Positions 35,801 through 44,165 of a stretch of DNA of 64,000 nt are shown one piece after another. A model generated the notes under the pieces. The model did no database searches and was not told the DNA's origin. It saw only the letters and a program-made list of their open reading frames with translations. The first letter of the stretch is position 1. Each line of letters opens with the position of its first letter. Source of the stretch: Corallococcus soli (GTDB lineage Bacteria > Myxococcota > Myxococcia > Myxococcales > Myxococcaceae); assembly GCF_014930455.1 (NCBI RefSeq), contig NZ_JAAIYO010000015.1, positions 1 through 64,000 of the forward strand, read 5' to 3'. Made by a program: the position numbers and the translations under genes.

Positions 35801-38420
35801 AGCGGTAGGGCCCCAGCTTGATGAGCCCCTCGCCGCCCTCGAACAGGTCCTGCCGGTCGCGCAGGGCGCGCAGGGCGTCCTGCTTGGCGGACTTCACCCG
35901 CGACATCACCTCGTCCGAGCGCACGCTGTCCTGCAGCGCCAGGAGCTGCTCGGCCAGCTGCCGCAGCTTGAGGATCATCGCGTCGGACGCGAAGTAGGCG
36001 TTGAGCTCGTCGTCCGCCTTGAAGCCCTTGGCCCGCCGCTGCACGCCCTGGAGGATGCGCTCCGCGGCGCTGAAGAGGCCGGAGGCGCGGCGCTGGCGCT
36101 CGTCCACCAGCGACTGCTTGCGCGCGCCGAAGGCCTCCAGCAGCTCCTCGCGCTTCGTGGTGATCTGCCCCAGGAACTCGTCGAACTCGCCGAAGCGGCC
36201 CTCCAGCTCCTCCAGCATCACGGTGAGCCGCGACAGCGCCTCGTCGCACTTCTCCGGCGCGTCCGCCTGGGACAGCGCGTTCTCGATGCTCTGGCCCAGC
36301 AGCTTGAACTGCGCGCCGAACTCCGCGCGCTTCTCCCGGCTGCTCAGCTCCTTGCGCCGCGCCTGGAGCCCCGCGCGCACGCGGTTGAGGCGGCTGAACA
36401 GCTCGGAGATACCCTCCAGGATGCGGGCGCGCGCCAGCGGGTCGCCCACCTGGAGCCCGCCCACCACCTCGCCCAGCACCTCCAGGCCCTGGCCGGTGCG
36501 CTCCACGTCCTCCACCAGCGGCGCCAGCTCCGCCGTCGTCGTCACCGGCTCCAGCCGCTCCAGCAGGCCATCCAGCCGGGCCGCCAGCGGTTGCAGCGCC
36601 TCCCCCTTCTGGAGGAAGTCCACGCACGCGGTGCTCACGGCGTCGGACGCGGCCACCACCGCCTGCTCCAGGGCGTCCACGCGCCCCAGGTCCATGTAGC
36701 GGACGTCCTTCAGGGTGATGAGGTGCCCGCGGTGCCGGCGCAGCTCCGCCAGCGCCCGCATGTAGCCCTCCGCGTCGGTGAGCCCCTCCGGCTGTGACTG
36801 GAGCAGCAGCGTGTCCTGCGCCGTCACCGCCTGCGCGAGCGACTCCTCCGCGCGCTTGCGCATCGCGAGGACCTTCTCGAACTCATCGATGATGAGCTCG
36901 GAGGTGCGCCGCAAGAGTTCAATGGGCTCCTGGAGCCCGACCTCCGCGTGGTTCAGCCAGTAGTACGCGTCCAGCGCCCGCGTGGCCGCGGACACCAGGT
37001 CCTCGTAGGTGCGGCGGGTGGGCTTGTCCGTCCTCGCCACGCGCGGCAGCGTCAGCGCGTCGCTGATGCCGCGCACCAGCTCCGCGTTGCCCACCTTGCC
37101 CAGGTAGCCGGGCGCGGGGGGCAGCCGCGCCGCGTGCTCGTCGGAGACGAACGGCGTCTGCCACACCTGCATGGGGTGCACGCGCGTGGGCTCCTGCGAC
37201 GTGGCGCGGAACACCACCAGCCCACCGTCCGCGAAGAGGCTCATGCCGTTGGCGACCAGCGGCGTCTGCACCTCCTTGCGCACCAGGTTGTACGGGAACA
37301 ACACGTAGTGGCCCTCGTCCCGGCGGTGGAAGACGTAGAGCACGTCCTCGCCGTTGGGTGAGCGCACCGCCTGGTGGAACTCCATCTGCTCCGACGCGCC
37401 GTCGAAGACCTTGTAGTCGCCCGTCTGGAGGTAATAGCCGCCCGGGAAGACGATGCCCTGGTCCTCCGGAAGCCGCACGCAGGACTGCCCGATGGCGTCA
37501 ATGCGCACCACGTGCTGGGTGCGCGCGTTGAAGACCAGGTAGCGGTGCGCCTTCTCCCGGAACGGCAGAACGCGCAGCAGGATGATGCCGCCCACCTTCG
37601 TCCAGGCGAACTCCGCGTCGTCCAGCGCCTGGTCCGGGTCGTCCACCGGCTCGCTGTAGATGCCCAGACCCGTGGCGGTGTTGTCCTCCACCTTGATGGT
37701 GAGGTCGCCCTTCACCGTCTCCACGAACACTTGATCCAGCACGTTGACGTGCGGGTGCTGGCCCAGCACGTACTGCTCACGCGTGGCCACCGTCCACTCG
37801 AAGTCGTGCGACGGCGGGTAGACGTGGTCGCGCTCGCCCTGGTTGTCGACGTAGGTGGCGTGGCCCTCCACGTCCACGTTGAAGCGGAAGACCTTGAGGT
37901 CGCGCGCGGACAGGCCCGTCTGGAACACCGCCAGCAGGCGCGAGTCCCGCCGGCGCAGCTGCAACAGCTTCGCGTCCTTGTAGTACTTGTACAGCTCACC
38001 GAAGTCCTTCACGAACCGGGGGTCCGCGAGGAAGCCGCCGGCCTCCGTGGAGGGCACGGCGGACAGGTCGAAGCCCTCGGCCGTCTTCTCGAAGCGGTGC
38101 AGCGAGAAGACGTCCGAGACGACCGTCTCCTTCTTCAGGCCGATGAAGACGTTGTAGCCGAAGAGGAGGTACTTCCCGACGCTGACGATGTCGCGCGGGA
38201 CGCAGTTGTTCTCCGTGCGCACCCGCTCGTTGCCGATGACGGTGAGTTCCGTGCCACCGAACAGCGCCTTGCGCCGCCCGTTGAGGTCGTTGGCGCGGGT
38301 CGCCAGTGCGTCCGCCTGGGAGTGGAGGCGCGCACGGATGACCTCGTAGCTGCCGCCCTCCAGCGTCGCCTCGCCCCCGGGCACGGAGGTGCCCGGGGTC
38401 TTGCCGCTGTCAGTTGCCAT
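32880..38420 (-). CDS. Giant AAA+ ATPase (1846 residues; DUF3686/'DNA repair ATPase' type)
   Basis: The N-terminal ~450 residues (starting about VIRARLHSQADALATRANDLN) match what I recall of the DUF3686 region and look beta-rich. A long helical part follows (about 470-860), with coiled-coil segments such as REELLEAFGARKQSLVDERQRR. The AAA+ domain lies at about 1270-1520, with Walker A SPPGYGKTT near residue 1300, Walker B NVMLYLDDIQ, sensor CVVMAGNP and a candidate arginine finger in RFRIPDMLANR. The C-terminal ~250 residues alternate helices with a Pro/Ala linker. No membrane segment. The 'DNA repair' label of relatives rests on weak grounds. It is the last gene of an operon with an SPFH protein and a DUF1449/NfeD-like protein; 61 bases separate it from the SPFH gene. 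Confidence 0.85.
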   Translation of the reverse strand: MATDSGKTPGTSVPGGEATLEGGSYEVIRARLHSQADALATRANDLNGRRKALFGGTELTVIGNERVRTENNCVPRDIVSVGKYLLFGYNVFIGLKKETVVSDVFSLHRFEKTAEGFDLSAVPSTEAGGFLADPRFVKDFGELYKYYKDAKLLQLRRRDSRLLAVFQTGLSARDLKVFRFNVDVEGHATYVDNQGERDHVYPPSHDFEWTVATREQYVLGQHPHVNVLDQVFVETVKGDLTIKVEDNTATGLGIYSEPVDDPDQALDDAEFAWTKVGGIILLRVLPFREKAHRYLVFNARTQHVVRIDAIGQSCVRLPEDQGIVFPGGYYLQTGDYKVFDGASEQMEFHQAVRSPNGEDVLYVFHRRDEGHYVLFPYNLVRKEVQTPLVANGMSLFADGGLVVFRATSQEPTRVHPMQVWQTPFVSDEHAARLPPAPGYLGKVGNAELVRGISDALTLPRVARTDKPTRRTYEDLVSAATRALDAYYWLNHAEVGLQEPIELLRRTSELIIDEFEKVLAMRKRAEESLAQAVTAQDTLLLQSQPEGLTDAEGYMRALAELRRHRGHLITLKDVRYMDLGRVDALEQAVVAASDAVSTACVDFLQKGEALQPLAARLDGLLERLEPVTTTAELAPLVEDVERTGQGLEVLGEVVGGLQVGDPLARARILEGISELFSRLNRVRAGLQARRKELSSREKRAEFGAQFKLLGQSIENALSQADAPEKCDEALSRLTVMLEELEGRFGEFDEFLGQITTKREELLEAFGARKQSLVDERQRRASGLFSAAERILQGVQRRAKGFKADDELNAYFASDAMILKLRQLAEQLLALQDSVRSDEVMSRVKSAKQDALRALRDRQDLFEGGEGLIKLGPYRFHVNTQPLDLTLVPRDGALYLQLTGSDYTQKLEDPELLKYRELWEQHLVSETRDVYRAEYLAAALLMDAEEGRGGLTLAALYEGGAQGQLLERVRAYSADRFDEGYERGVHDADAVTLLEKLLPLHQGAGLLRFAPVPRAWAALYWAFDADETLRGVFHRRAQSLGRLRQAFDTSSDLVALGDELGEQVLAFLKGHGLAASPAEGRQAGRYLVEELAVEHPRFTTSREALAVKDAFLAHLDRHGSRTAFDEDLRGLEKNLPERLRIARAWVDAFLAKREGGAGDAAYVSLEAAVVLITERKLDRETAGAITSSEATGLLGSHPRVQDRKLPLRLDEFLSRLGEFRQVRVPAYLAYRAYLRDLLDKERRKLRLEELTPKVLTSFVRNRLIDEVYLPLIGANLAKQLGAAGEGKRTDRMGMLLLMSPPGYGKTTLMEYVASRLGLTFVKVNGPALGHSVKSLDPSEAPNATARQEVERINLSFEMGNNVMLYLDDIQHTDPELLQKFISLCDGQRRVEGVWNGQTRTYDLRGKKFCVVMAGNPYTETGDRFRIPDMLANRADTYNLGDILDGKEDLFALSYLENALTSNPVLAPLGTRDPQDVHRLIRMAKGEEVPAGELKHGYAAAELQEIVAVFQRLFRVQQVLLKVNLQYIASAAQDERFRSEPAFKLQGSYRNMNKMAEKVVSAMTDDELERRIDDHYQGESQTLTTAAEQNLLKLAEMRGRLTPEKAKRWEEIKQGFARVKRMGGKEDDPVARVTGQLGAIEEQLGAVRDAVVQAAAQAGSAPDVDPMVEVAPHLEALREAVLEVARVGREAAAKPPPIPPAPAPVVVPSAPATDLAPYLKHMAQLLKALTERVATASEAPTLRNVPLAAPAPDFGPYLAQLSHAITALADRPVSVSMPAPSPAESLQRAASGPTPAELSRQIELVEGALLPLERAARRNVQGEGEGIKALQVWQGITEALELLRGMLRR

Positions 38421-38481
38421 GGATGTTCACCGAAAAAGGGATGCGGGTCGCGGATGCGCCGGAGGACGGGGCCTTGAGGCC

Positions 38482-40641
38482 CTAGCCCTGCTTCTCGAGG
38501 AGGGCCGAGGCCTCCGTCTGCACCAGCGCCTTGATGCCGGCGGCGGTGGAGGCGGTGGGGCTGAGGGACATCCGGTTGAGCAGCGCGGCGACGGCCAGGT
38601 TCTGCGCGTCGTTGCTGAGGCCCGGCTTGGAGAGGATCTCCTTCAGGTCCGCCGGCAGGTCCTTCTCACCGTTGAGGTAGCCGCCGAGCGTCTTCTTCAG
38701 CGCCTCGCTGTGGTCCAGCGCGCCGTCCACGGAGCTGCCGAAGGAGACGGCCTTGATGAAGTTCTCGAAGAACTTCCCGTCGCCACCGACGATCTGGAAC
38801 TTCGCGTTGCTGAAGGCCTGACCCAGCACCTGGGCCTGCGCCTGCGCGATGTCCTTGCGCACGTTGATGGCCGCCAGCTCCACGTCGCGCTCCTTGTTGA
38901 GGCGCAGGCGGTACTCCTCGTGCTCGCGACCCACGCCGTCCAGGGCCTTCATCGCCGTGGCCTTCTCCGACAGGCCCCGCGCCTCGGCCATCAGCTTCTC
39001 CTGGATGGCGGCGGCCTCGGCGAGCAGCTTCTCGCGCATGGCGAACGCCTCGGCCTCGCCGCGCTTGTGGATGGCGCCGGCTTCCGCCTCCTGCACGCGG
39101 GCCTGGGCCATGCCCTTCTCTTCCAGGCCGGACGCCTCGGCGAGCAGCTTCTCGCGCGTCGCGGAGGCCTGCGCCTGGCCCTGCTTCTGGATGACGGAGG
39201 CCTCGGCCTCCTTCACGCGCACCTGCGCCATGCCCAGCTTCTCCGTGGCGACGGCGTCGGCTTCACGCACGCGCACGTTGGCGAGCCCCTCGGCGGCGGA
39301 CTCGGCCTGGATGCCCTCGGCCAGGCGCATCTTCGCCTTGGCCGACTTGTCCGCGGCCTCCAGGTCCGCCTCGGCCAGGGTCAGCTTCTCCTTGGCGAGG
39401 AAGACGGCGATCTTCGCGCTGGCGTCCGCGGCGGTGACGTCCTTGACGGACGCCTCTTCCGCGTGGCCCTGGGCGGCGATGATGAGCGCGTCCTTGTTGC
39501 GCCGCGCCTCCGACGTCACGCGCAGGTCCTTGATGTTCTCCTCTTCCTGGGCGACGGTCTTCTCCACCGCGATGCGGGCGCGCACCACGTCGGCGATGGC
39601 CTTCTTCTCCCCCTCCAGCGCCTTCTCCTTGGAGATGCGCTGCATCTCCGTCTCGCGCTCGCGGTTGATGGCTTCCAGGGCGCGGTCCTTCTCCACGCGC
39701 TCGGTCTCCACGCCCACCACGCGCTCGCGGTTCTTCTGCGCCACCTGCACCTGGCGCGTCTTGTTCTCCTCGTTGATGGCGATCTCTTCTTCCGCCTTGA
39801 TGCGCGCGAGCTGCGCCTTGGCGAACTCCTCGCTCTTCACGCGGTCGGCCTCGGCCGTCTCACGCGCCTGGATGATGTCGATCTCCCGGCGCTGCTTGGC
39901 GGCGGCCTCTTCGCGCTGACGCTGCAGGGCGAAGATGGCCTCGTCGGCTTCCACGTCCCGCTTCGTCACGGCCATGCGCTCGGACTGGCGCAGCTCGTTG
40001 GTGAAGACGTTCTGCTCGGTGGTCAGCTGGGTGATCTTCCGGATGCCCTGGGCGTCCAGGATGTTGTCCTTGTCGAGCATCTCCACCGGGGTCTGCTCGA
40101 GGAAGTCGATGGCGCAGTCCTCCAGCATGTAGCCGTTGAGGTCGCGGCCAATGGTCTCCACGACCTTGTCCTTGATCTCATCGCGCTTGGTGTAGAGCTG
40201 CTCGAAGTCGAAGCTCTTGCCCACCGTCTTGAGGGCTTCGGAGAACTTGGCCTCGAAGAGGTTCTCCAGCGTCTCCTGATCACTGGCGCGCACGCAGCCG
40301 ATGGACTGGGCGACCTTGAGCACGTCCTCGCGGGTCTTGTTCACGCGCACGAAGAAGGTGACCTTGATGTCCGCCCGGATGTTGTCCTGGCAGATGAGGC
40401 CTTCCTTGCCGCGACGGTCGATTTCAACCGTCTTCAGCGAGATGTCCATCACCTCCGCGCGGTGGACGATGGGGAGGACGACGGCGCCGGTGAACGTCAC
40501 CGTGGGCTCGGTCTTCATCGTGTTGACGATGAGCACCTTGCCCTGATCCACCTGGCGGTAGAACTTCGCCACGCTGACGAAGATGCCGAAGAGGATGATG
40601 ATGCCGCCACCGACGATTGCTGCCAGGCTGATGGGATCCAT
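38482..40641 (-). CDS. Flotillin/YqiK-type SPFH membrane protein
   Basis: A 719-residue protein. One membrane helix lies at about 5-27 (LAAIVGGGIIILFGIFVSVA) and an SPFH/band-7 domain at about 30-215 (GKVLIVNTMKTEPTVTFTGAVVLPIVHRAEVMDISLKTVEI-like). A very long Ala/Glu-rich coiled coil runs from about 240 to 640, with recurring EAxAxxxREKLLAEA blocks, and a flotillin-like C-terminal segment ends the protein. Flotillins oligomerise at membrane microdomains. It is longer than Bacillus FloT or E. coli YqiK, mainly through repeats in the coiled coil. The ATG at 40641 has AGGAAGG at good spacing. It sits between the DUF1449-like and giant ATPase genes. Confidence 0.92.
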   Translation of the reverse strand: MDPISLAAIVGGGIIILFGIFVSVAKFYRQVDQGKVLIVNTMKTEPTVTFTGAVVLPIVHRAEVMDISLKTVEIDRRGKEGLICQDNIRADIKVTFFVRVNKTREDVLKVAQSIGCVRASDQETLENLFEAKFSEALKTVGKSFDFEQLYTKRDEIKDKVVETIGRDLNGYMLEDCAIDFLEQTPVEMLDKDNILDAQGIRKITQLTTEQNVFTNELRQSERMAVTKRDVEADEAIFALQRQREEAAAKQRREIDIIQARETAEADRVKSEEFAKAQLARIKAEEEIAINEENKTRQVQVAQKNRERVVGVETERVEKDRALEAINRERETEMQRISKEKALEGEKKAIADVVRARIAVEKTVAQEEENIKDLRVTSEARRNKDALIIAAQGHAEEASVKDVTAADASAKIAVFLAKEKLTLAEADLEAADKSAKAKMRLAEGIQAESAAEGLANVRVREADAVATEKLGMAQVRVKEAEASVIQKQGQAQASATREKLLAEASGLEEKGMAQARVQEAEAGAIHKRGEAEAFAMREKLLAEAAAIQEKLMAEARGLSEKATAMKALDGVGREHEEYRLRLNKERDVELAAINVRKDIAQAQAQVLGQAFSNAKFQIVGGDGKFFENFIKAVSFGSSVDGALDHSEALKKTLGGYLNGEKDLPADLKEILSKPGLSNDAQNLAVAALLNRMSLSPTASTAAGIKALVQTEASALLEKQG

Positions 40642-40756
40642 GGCCTTCCTGTGAAGTCCGTTGGGCGGGCCTTGTTCCAAGCACTCGGGGTCCCCCGCTA
40701 AAGCCACCCGGTGCCGATTGTCGCGCCCGTCCGGAAGGTCCGGAGGACGCCAATGT

Positions 40757-41635
40757 TCATCGATGCGAGCGGGCTCTCGCGACGGCCGCTGCCTTGAGCG
40801 GATCGCGAAGCTGCTCCATTTCCTGGGGCAGGAGCCAGTCCACCGGCTCCACCTCGTAGACACCGCGCTCCGCGTCGTAGCCGAGGATCAACGCCGGCTC
40901 GCCGCGCTTGAGCTGGTTGGGCTTCTCACAGACGACGTTGAGGATGAGGCCGGCGGCCCCGTCGTTGAAGGTCGCGTGGCCGTCACGCGCCGTGACGCTG
41001 CCACTGGAGATGTTGCACACGCGGCCCATCAGGGCCTCGCGCCCCGGGGCGCGCTTGGCGATGAAGACGGGCCGCAGGGGGCGCACCGCGAAGCCGGCCA
41101 CCGTCGTGCCCACCGCGAAGCACCCCAGGCCCAGGCCCGTGCTGATCAGCCACGAGGGGAGCATGGAGAGCGCCTCGTGCGTCACCTGCCCGGATAGCAG
41201 CGACAGCGACCAGGACAGGAACACGACCAGGCTCACCGACACCGTGATGGGGATGCCGCCGAAGCCCAGCGCCGCGAGCAGGCCCGTGGCGGCCTCCGCG
41301 TCATGCAGGTGCGAATGTCCGGCGTGGCCGTGTCCCGCCACGGCCTTCGCGCCGCCCTCCAGCAGCCCCGACGTGGCCTTGGCCCCGCCCTCGAACGCGC
41401 CGCCCACCGCCTTGGCGCCGCCCTCGAAGGAGCCGCTGATCGCCTTGGCCCCCCCCTCGAAGGCGCCGCCCACCGCCTTGGCGCCGCTCTCCAGGTCCAC
41501 GTGGACGTCGCCGTCCAGCATGTCGATGCCCGCCGCGCCGATGATCACGCACAGCCAATAGGCCAGCACCACCCCCAGCAGGATGGTGAAGATCGCGGTC
41601 GGGAACGCCACCAGGGCGTCGAGGAAGGTCGTCAT
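40757..41635 (-). CDS. DUF1449/YqiJ-NfeD-like membrane protein with 11-residue repeats
   Basis: A 292-residue protein, first gene of the flotillin operon. Helix 1 is at about 10-34 (FPTAIFTILLGVVLAYWLCVI). Residues 48-102 hold five tandem 11-mers of the form F/L-E-G-G-A-K-A-x-x-G-x. A His-rich HGHAGHSHLHD (102-112) follows, then two or three helices (about 118-200) and a C-terminal OB-fold (about 205-270: ALMGRVCNISSGSVTARDG… EPVDW). The helices plus OB-fold match YqiJ/NfeD-type flotillin partners; the repeat insert is not something I know from them. The start at 41635 was chosen because it begins the first helix and lies downstream of the divergent topoisomerase start. Confidence 0.82.
   Translation of the reverse strand: MTTFLDALVAFPTAIFTILLGVVLAYWLCVIIGAAGIDMLDGDVHVDLESGAKAVGGAFEGGAKAISGSFEGGAKAVGGAFEGGAKATSGLLEGGAKAVAGHGHAGHSHLHDAEAATGLLAALGFGGIPITVSVSLVVFLSWSLSLLSGQVTHEALSMLPSWLISTGLGLGCFAVGTTVAGFAVRPLRPVFIAKRAPGREALMGRVCNISSGSVTARDGHATFNDGAAGLILNVVCEKPNQLKRGEPALILGYDAERGVYEVEPVDWLLPQEMEQLRDPLKAAAVARARSHR
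41330..41494 (-). repeat. Five tandem 33-bp coding repeats (11-residue units)
   Basis: Units on the protein are LESGAKAVGGA, FEGGAKAISGS, FEGGAKAVGGA, FEGGAKATSGL and LEGGAKAVAGH. Spacing is exactly 33 bp without gaps, and units 2-4 are highly similar in DNA as well. The 11-residue period fits three turns of an extended amphipathic helix of the type that lies on membranes. Confidence 0.9.
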
Positions 41636-41843
41636 GCCTCGGGAATACTTTGGAGTTTGGAGTCGCAAGGGAGTGTAAACGACTGCACTGCCATCCGAAA
41701 ATGCCGCCTGGGGCTTTTCGACCTGCCTGGGGGGCATGCAGCCAGGAAGCGCTCGGGATTGCCGCCCTGGCTCGGGCTGCGCACTACAGGGTGAGCCCGG
41801 GCGTCCAGGTGCCCTGGAGCCCCCGGCCCCTGGGAAGGTCGTG

Positions 41844-42968
41844 ATGCCCTCCAACCTCGCGGTTTTGGAAACCGAGACGCCTTCACCGAGCCGCCGGGCC
41901 GCCCGGGGGCTGACGCAGCTGGAGCGCCTGCGCCGGGAGGGGATCCGCCGGTTGGGGACGATGAAGCGGGGCTTCCGGTACGTGGAGGCGAACGGTCGCG
42001 CCGTGTCCCAGGCGGAGCGGGAGCGCATCGAGGCCCTGAAGCTGCCCCCGGCGTGGACGGAGGTCGCCATCGCGAAGAGGGCGTCCGCGCGACTCCAGGC
42101 GGTGGGGCGGGATGGCGCGGGCCGCTGGCAGTACCGCTACAGCGAGGCGCACACCCAGAAGCAGCAGGACGCGAAGTTCCAGCGCATCGTGGGCTTCGCG
42201 CGGGCGCTGCCGAAGATGCGGCGGCAGGTGAGCAGGGATCTGCGCAAGCGGGGACTGGGCCGGGAGCGGGTGCTCGCGGGGATGCTGCGCATCCTGGGGA
42301 CGTGCTTCATCCGGCCGGGCAGCCAGCGCTACGCGGACGAGCACGGCAGCTTCGGGCTCGCCACGTTGAGGGCGCGCCACGTGAAGGTGACGGGCGACAC
42401 GGTGGTGTTCGACTACCCGGGCAAGTCCGGCGTGCGCCAGCACCGGGAGCTGAAGGATCGCCGGGTGGCCACGCTGGTGCGGCAGTTGCTGAAGGTGCGC
42501 GGGCGCGACGTCTTCAAGTTCGTCGTGGACGACGGCGCGGTGGTGGACGTGCGGCGCCGGCACCTCAACGAATACATCCAGCAGGTGATGGGGCCGGAGT
42601 ACAGCGCCAAGGACTTCCGCACCTGGGCCGGAACGCTCATCTGCGCGTGCGCCCTGGCGCGGGCCCGCGAGCACGTGAAAAACGGAGGCGACAGCGGACG
42701 GGTGAAGAAGACCGCCCTCAAGAAGACGATGGTGGCCGCGGTGCGCGAAGCCTCCGAACACCTGGGCAACACGCCCGCCGTCGCCAGGGCCTCGTACATC
42801 TACCCGCCGGTGCTCGCGCTCTTCGAGCGGGGCCAGGTGGTGGACCGCTACTTCAGCTCCGTGGACGAGCTGGCGGCGCAGGCGGGCGAAGGCATGCACT
42901 GTTCGGAGAAGGCGCTGCTCCACATGCTGGACCGGAAGAAGCGGGGCTCCAGGCAGGCCTCGGCGTAG
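41844..42968 (+). CDS. DNA topoisomerase IB
   Basis: A 374-residue poxvirus-like type IB topoisomerase. The catalytic set is visible: RYADEHGSFGLATLRARHV, an Arg/Lys pair around VRQHRELKDRRV, KDFRTWAGT (second Arg, R259) and the tyrosine segment NTPAVARASYIYPPVL, with Y318 as the likely nucleophile. It relaxes supercoils through a 3'-phosphotyrosine link. Start ATG 41844 has GGGAAGG upstream; a longer frame from 41736 is disfavoured. It is divergent from the flotillin operon with 208 bases between. Confidence 0.93.
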   Translation: MPSNLAVLETETPSPSRRAARGLTQLERLRREGIRRLGTMKRGFRYVEANGRAVSQAERERIEALKLPPAWTEVAIAKRASARLQAVGRDGAGRWQYRYSEAHTQKQQDAKFQRIVGFARALPKMRRQVSRDLRKRGLGRERVLAGMLRILGTCFIRPGSQRYADEHGSFGLATLRARHVKVTGDTVVFDYPGKSGVRQHRELKDRRVATLVRQLLKVRGRDVFKFVVDDGAVVDVRRRHLNEYIQQVMGPEYSAKDFRTWAGTLICACALARAREHVKNGGDSGRVKKTALKKTMVAAVREASEHLGNTPAVARASYIYPPVLALFERGQVVDRYFSSVDELAAQAGEGMHCSEKALLHMLDRKKRGSRQASA

Positions 42969-43055
42969 CATGCCGGGAGACAGGGACTGCCTGGCAGGGA
43001 GGCGAGCGGAGGGAAGCCATTCTCGCGCCTCCGGGAAGGGGCTAGCGTTGCGCCC

Positions 43056-43787
43056 GTGCCCGAGTACGTCACCCACCGAGACGCCCTGCCGCGCGCCGAG
43101 CTGGAGGCCCTGGGGGACGCCCTGCTCGGCTCCCGCTTCGTCGCGCGCAGCCCGCTGATGGGCACCTTCCGCGCGAGCCGGGGCTTCGCGTTCATCTTCA
43201 CGCGGGAAGGCCGCGCGACGCTGGAGGCGCGCTTCCCGTTCCTGTCCCACTACCTGCGCCGCATCCTCGACGACGACAGCGCCCGGGGCCTGCTGCCGTG
43301 GACGCATCGCTGGTTCCGCGGCGCGGACGCGCGGCCCCGTCCCAATGCGTTCTACCTGAACCTGCTGCTGCTGGGCGCGGGCACGCCGGTGGGACGACAC
43401 ATCGACGCGACGTTGCAGGAGCCCAGCGGCGTCCCCGGCGCGACGCCCGAACACGTCAGCGTGCTCTACCTCCGCGTACCACCCGGGGTCCGAGGCGGCG
43501 CGCTGCGACTGCTTCGCGACAACCAGGCCCGGGGTGAGGTGCGGCCCCGGCCCGGCCTGCTGGTGCATTTCCGGGGTGACCTCCAGCATGAGGTGCAGCC
43601 CTTCACCGGCGGGTCGGAGGGCGCGCTGCGGGCGAGCCTGGTCTGTGAGCAGTACGCCTTCGCGGACGACGTGCTCGCGCGCCTCCCGGTATTCCGTATC
43701 CAGTCCAAGGCGGGCTTCTCCGCCTACCTGGCGGCCCAGCGTGAGCGCGACGGGGCCGCCCCTTCCGTGGGGACGCTGGAAGAGTAG
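43056..43787 (+). CDS. 2-oxoglutarate/Fe(II)-oxygenase-like protein
   Basis: A 243-residue protein with the facial-triad pattern H115-x-D117 (VGRHIDATL) and H178 (GDLQHEVQPF), followed by R192 (GALRASLVCEQ), which would hold 2-oxoglutarate. It matches prolyl-hydroxylase-like dioxygenases in spacing. The start is GTG 43056, the first codon of a short leader; no ATG fits. It lies 87 bases after topoisomerase IB on the same strand. The substrate is unknown. Confidence 0.75.
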   Translation: MPEYVTHRDALPRAELEALGDALLGSRFVARSPLMGTFRASRGFAFIFTREGRATLEARFPFLSHYLRRILDDDSARGLLPWTHRWFRGADARPRPNAFYLNLLLLGAGTPVGRHIDATLQEPSGVPGATPEHVSVLYLRVPPGVRGGALRLLRDNQARGEVRPRPGLLVHFRGDLQHEVQPFTGGSEGALRASLVCEQYAFADDVLARLPVFRIQSKAGFSAYLAAQRERDGAAPSVGTLEE

Positions 43788-43904
43788 CGGGCCTGCCCCG
43801 GCGGCCTGGACCGGGGGCATCCGAGCATTCGGGCCGGACTTCGCTTGCGCCCACCGCGCACCAGCACGACGTTTCCTGTTCACCCCTTGCGAGGGAGCAC
43901 GGAC

Positions 43905-44105
43905 ATGGCTGGAAAGAAGCTGCATGAGGGCTACGGCGGCACCAGCGAGCAGCGCCAGCGCCACCTCGAGAACGACAACTTTTCCGAACGCGCGCCCCGG
44001 AATCCGGAGGAACTGGAGGAAGTGCGCAGCGAACCGGAGGCGGATGGCCACCGGATGGTGACGTTCCATCCCCTGGAGCCGCAGTCCCCCGACGACGAGC
44101 CCTGA
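43905..44105 (+). CDS. Hypothetical small hydrophilic protein
   Basis: A 66-residue, strongly charged protein (MAGKKLHEGYGGTSEQRQRHLENDNFSER…) ending in an acidic tail. The ATG at 43905 has GAGGGAG eight bases upstream. It has no hydrophobic segment and looks disordered. It lies between the oxygenase and patatin genes on the same strand. No family recognised. Confidence 0.7.
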   Translation: MAGKKLHEGYGGTSEQRQRHLENDNFSERAPRNPEELEEVRSEPEADGHRMVTFHPLEPQSPDDEP

Positions 44106-44165
44106 GGTACGGGGCCATTCTCGCGACGGTGCCCAGGCCCGGGTTTGCTAGGTTCCGCGCCCGCG

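Noticed and set aside
41330-41494. Possible CRISPR array (33-bp period)
   Set aside because: The repeats are contiguous without spacers and encode in-frame 11-residue units of a membrane protein.
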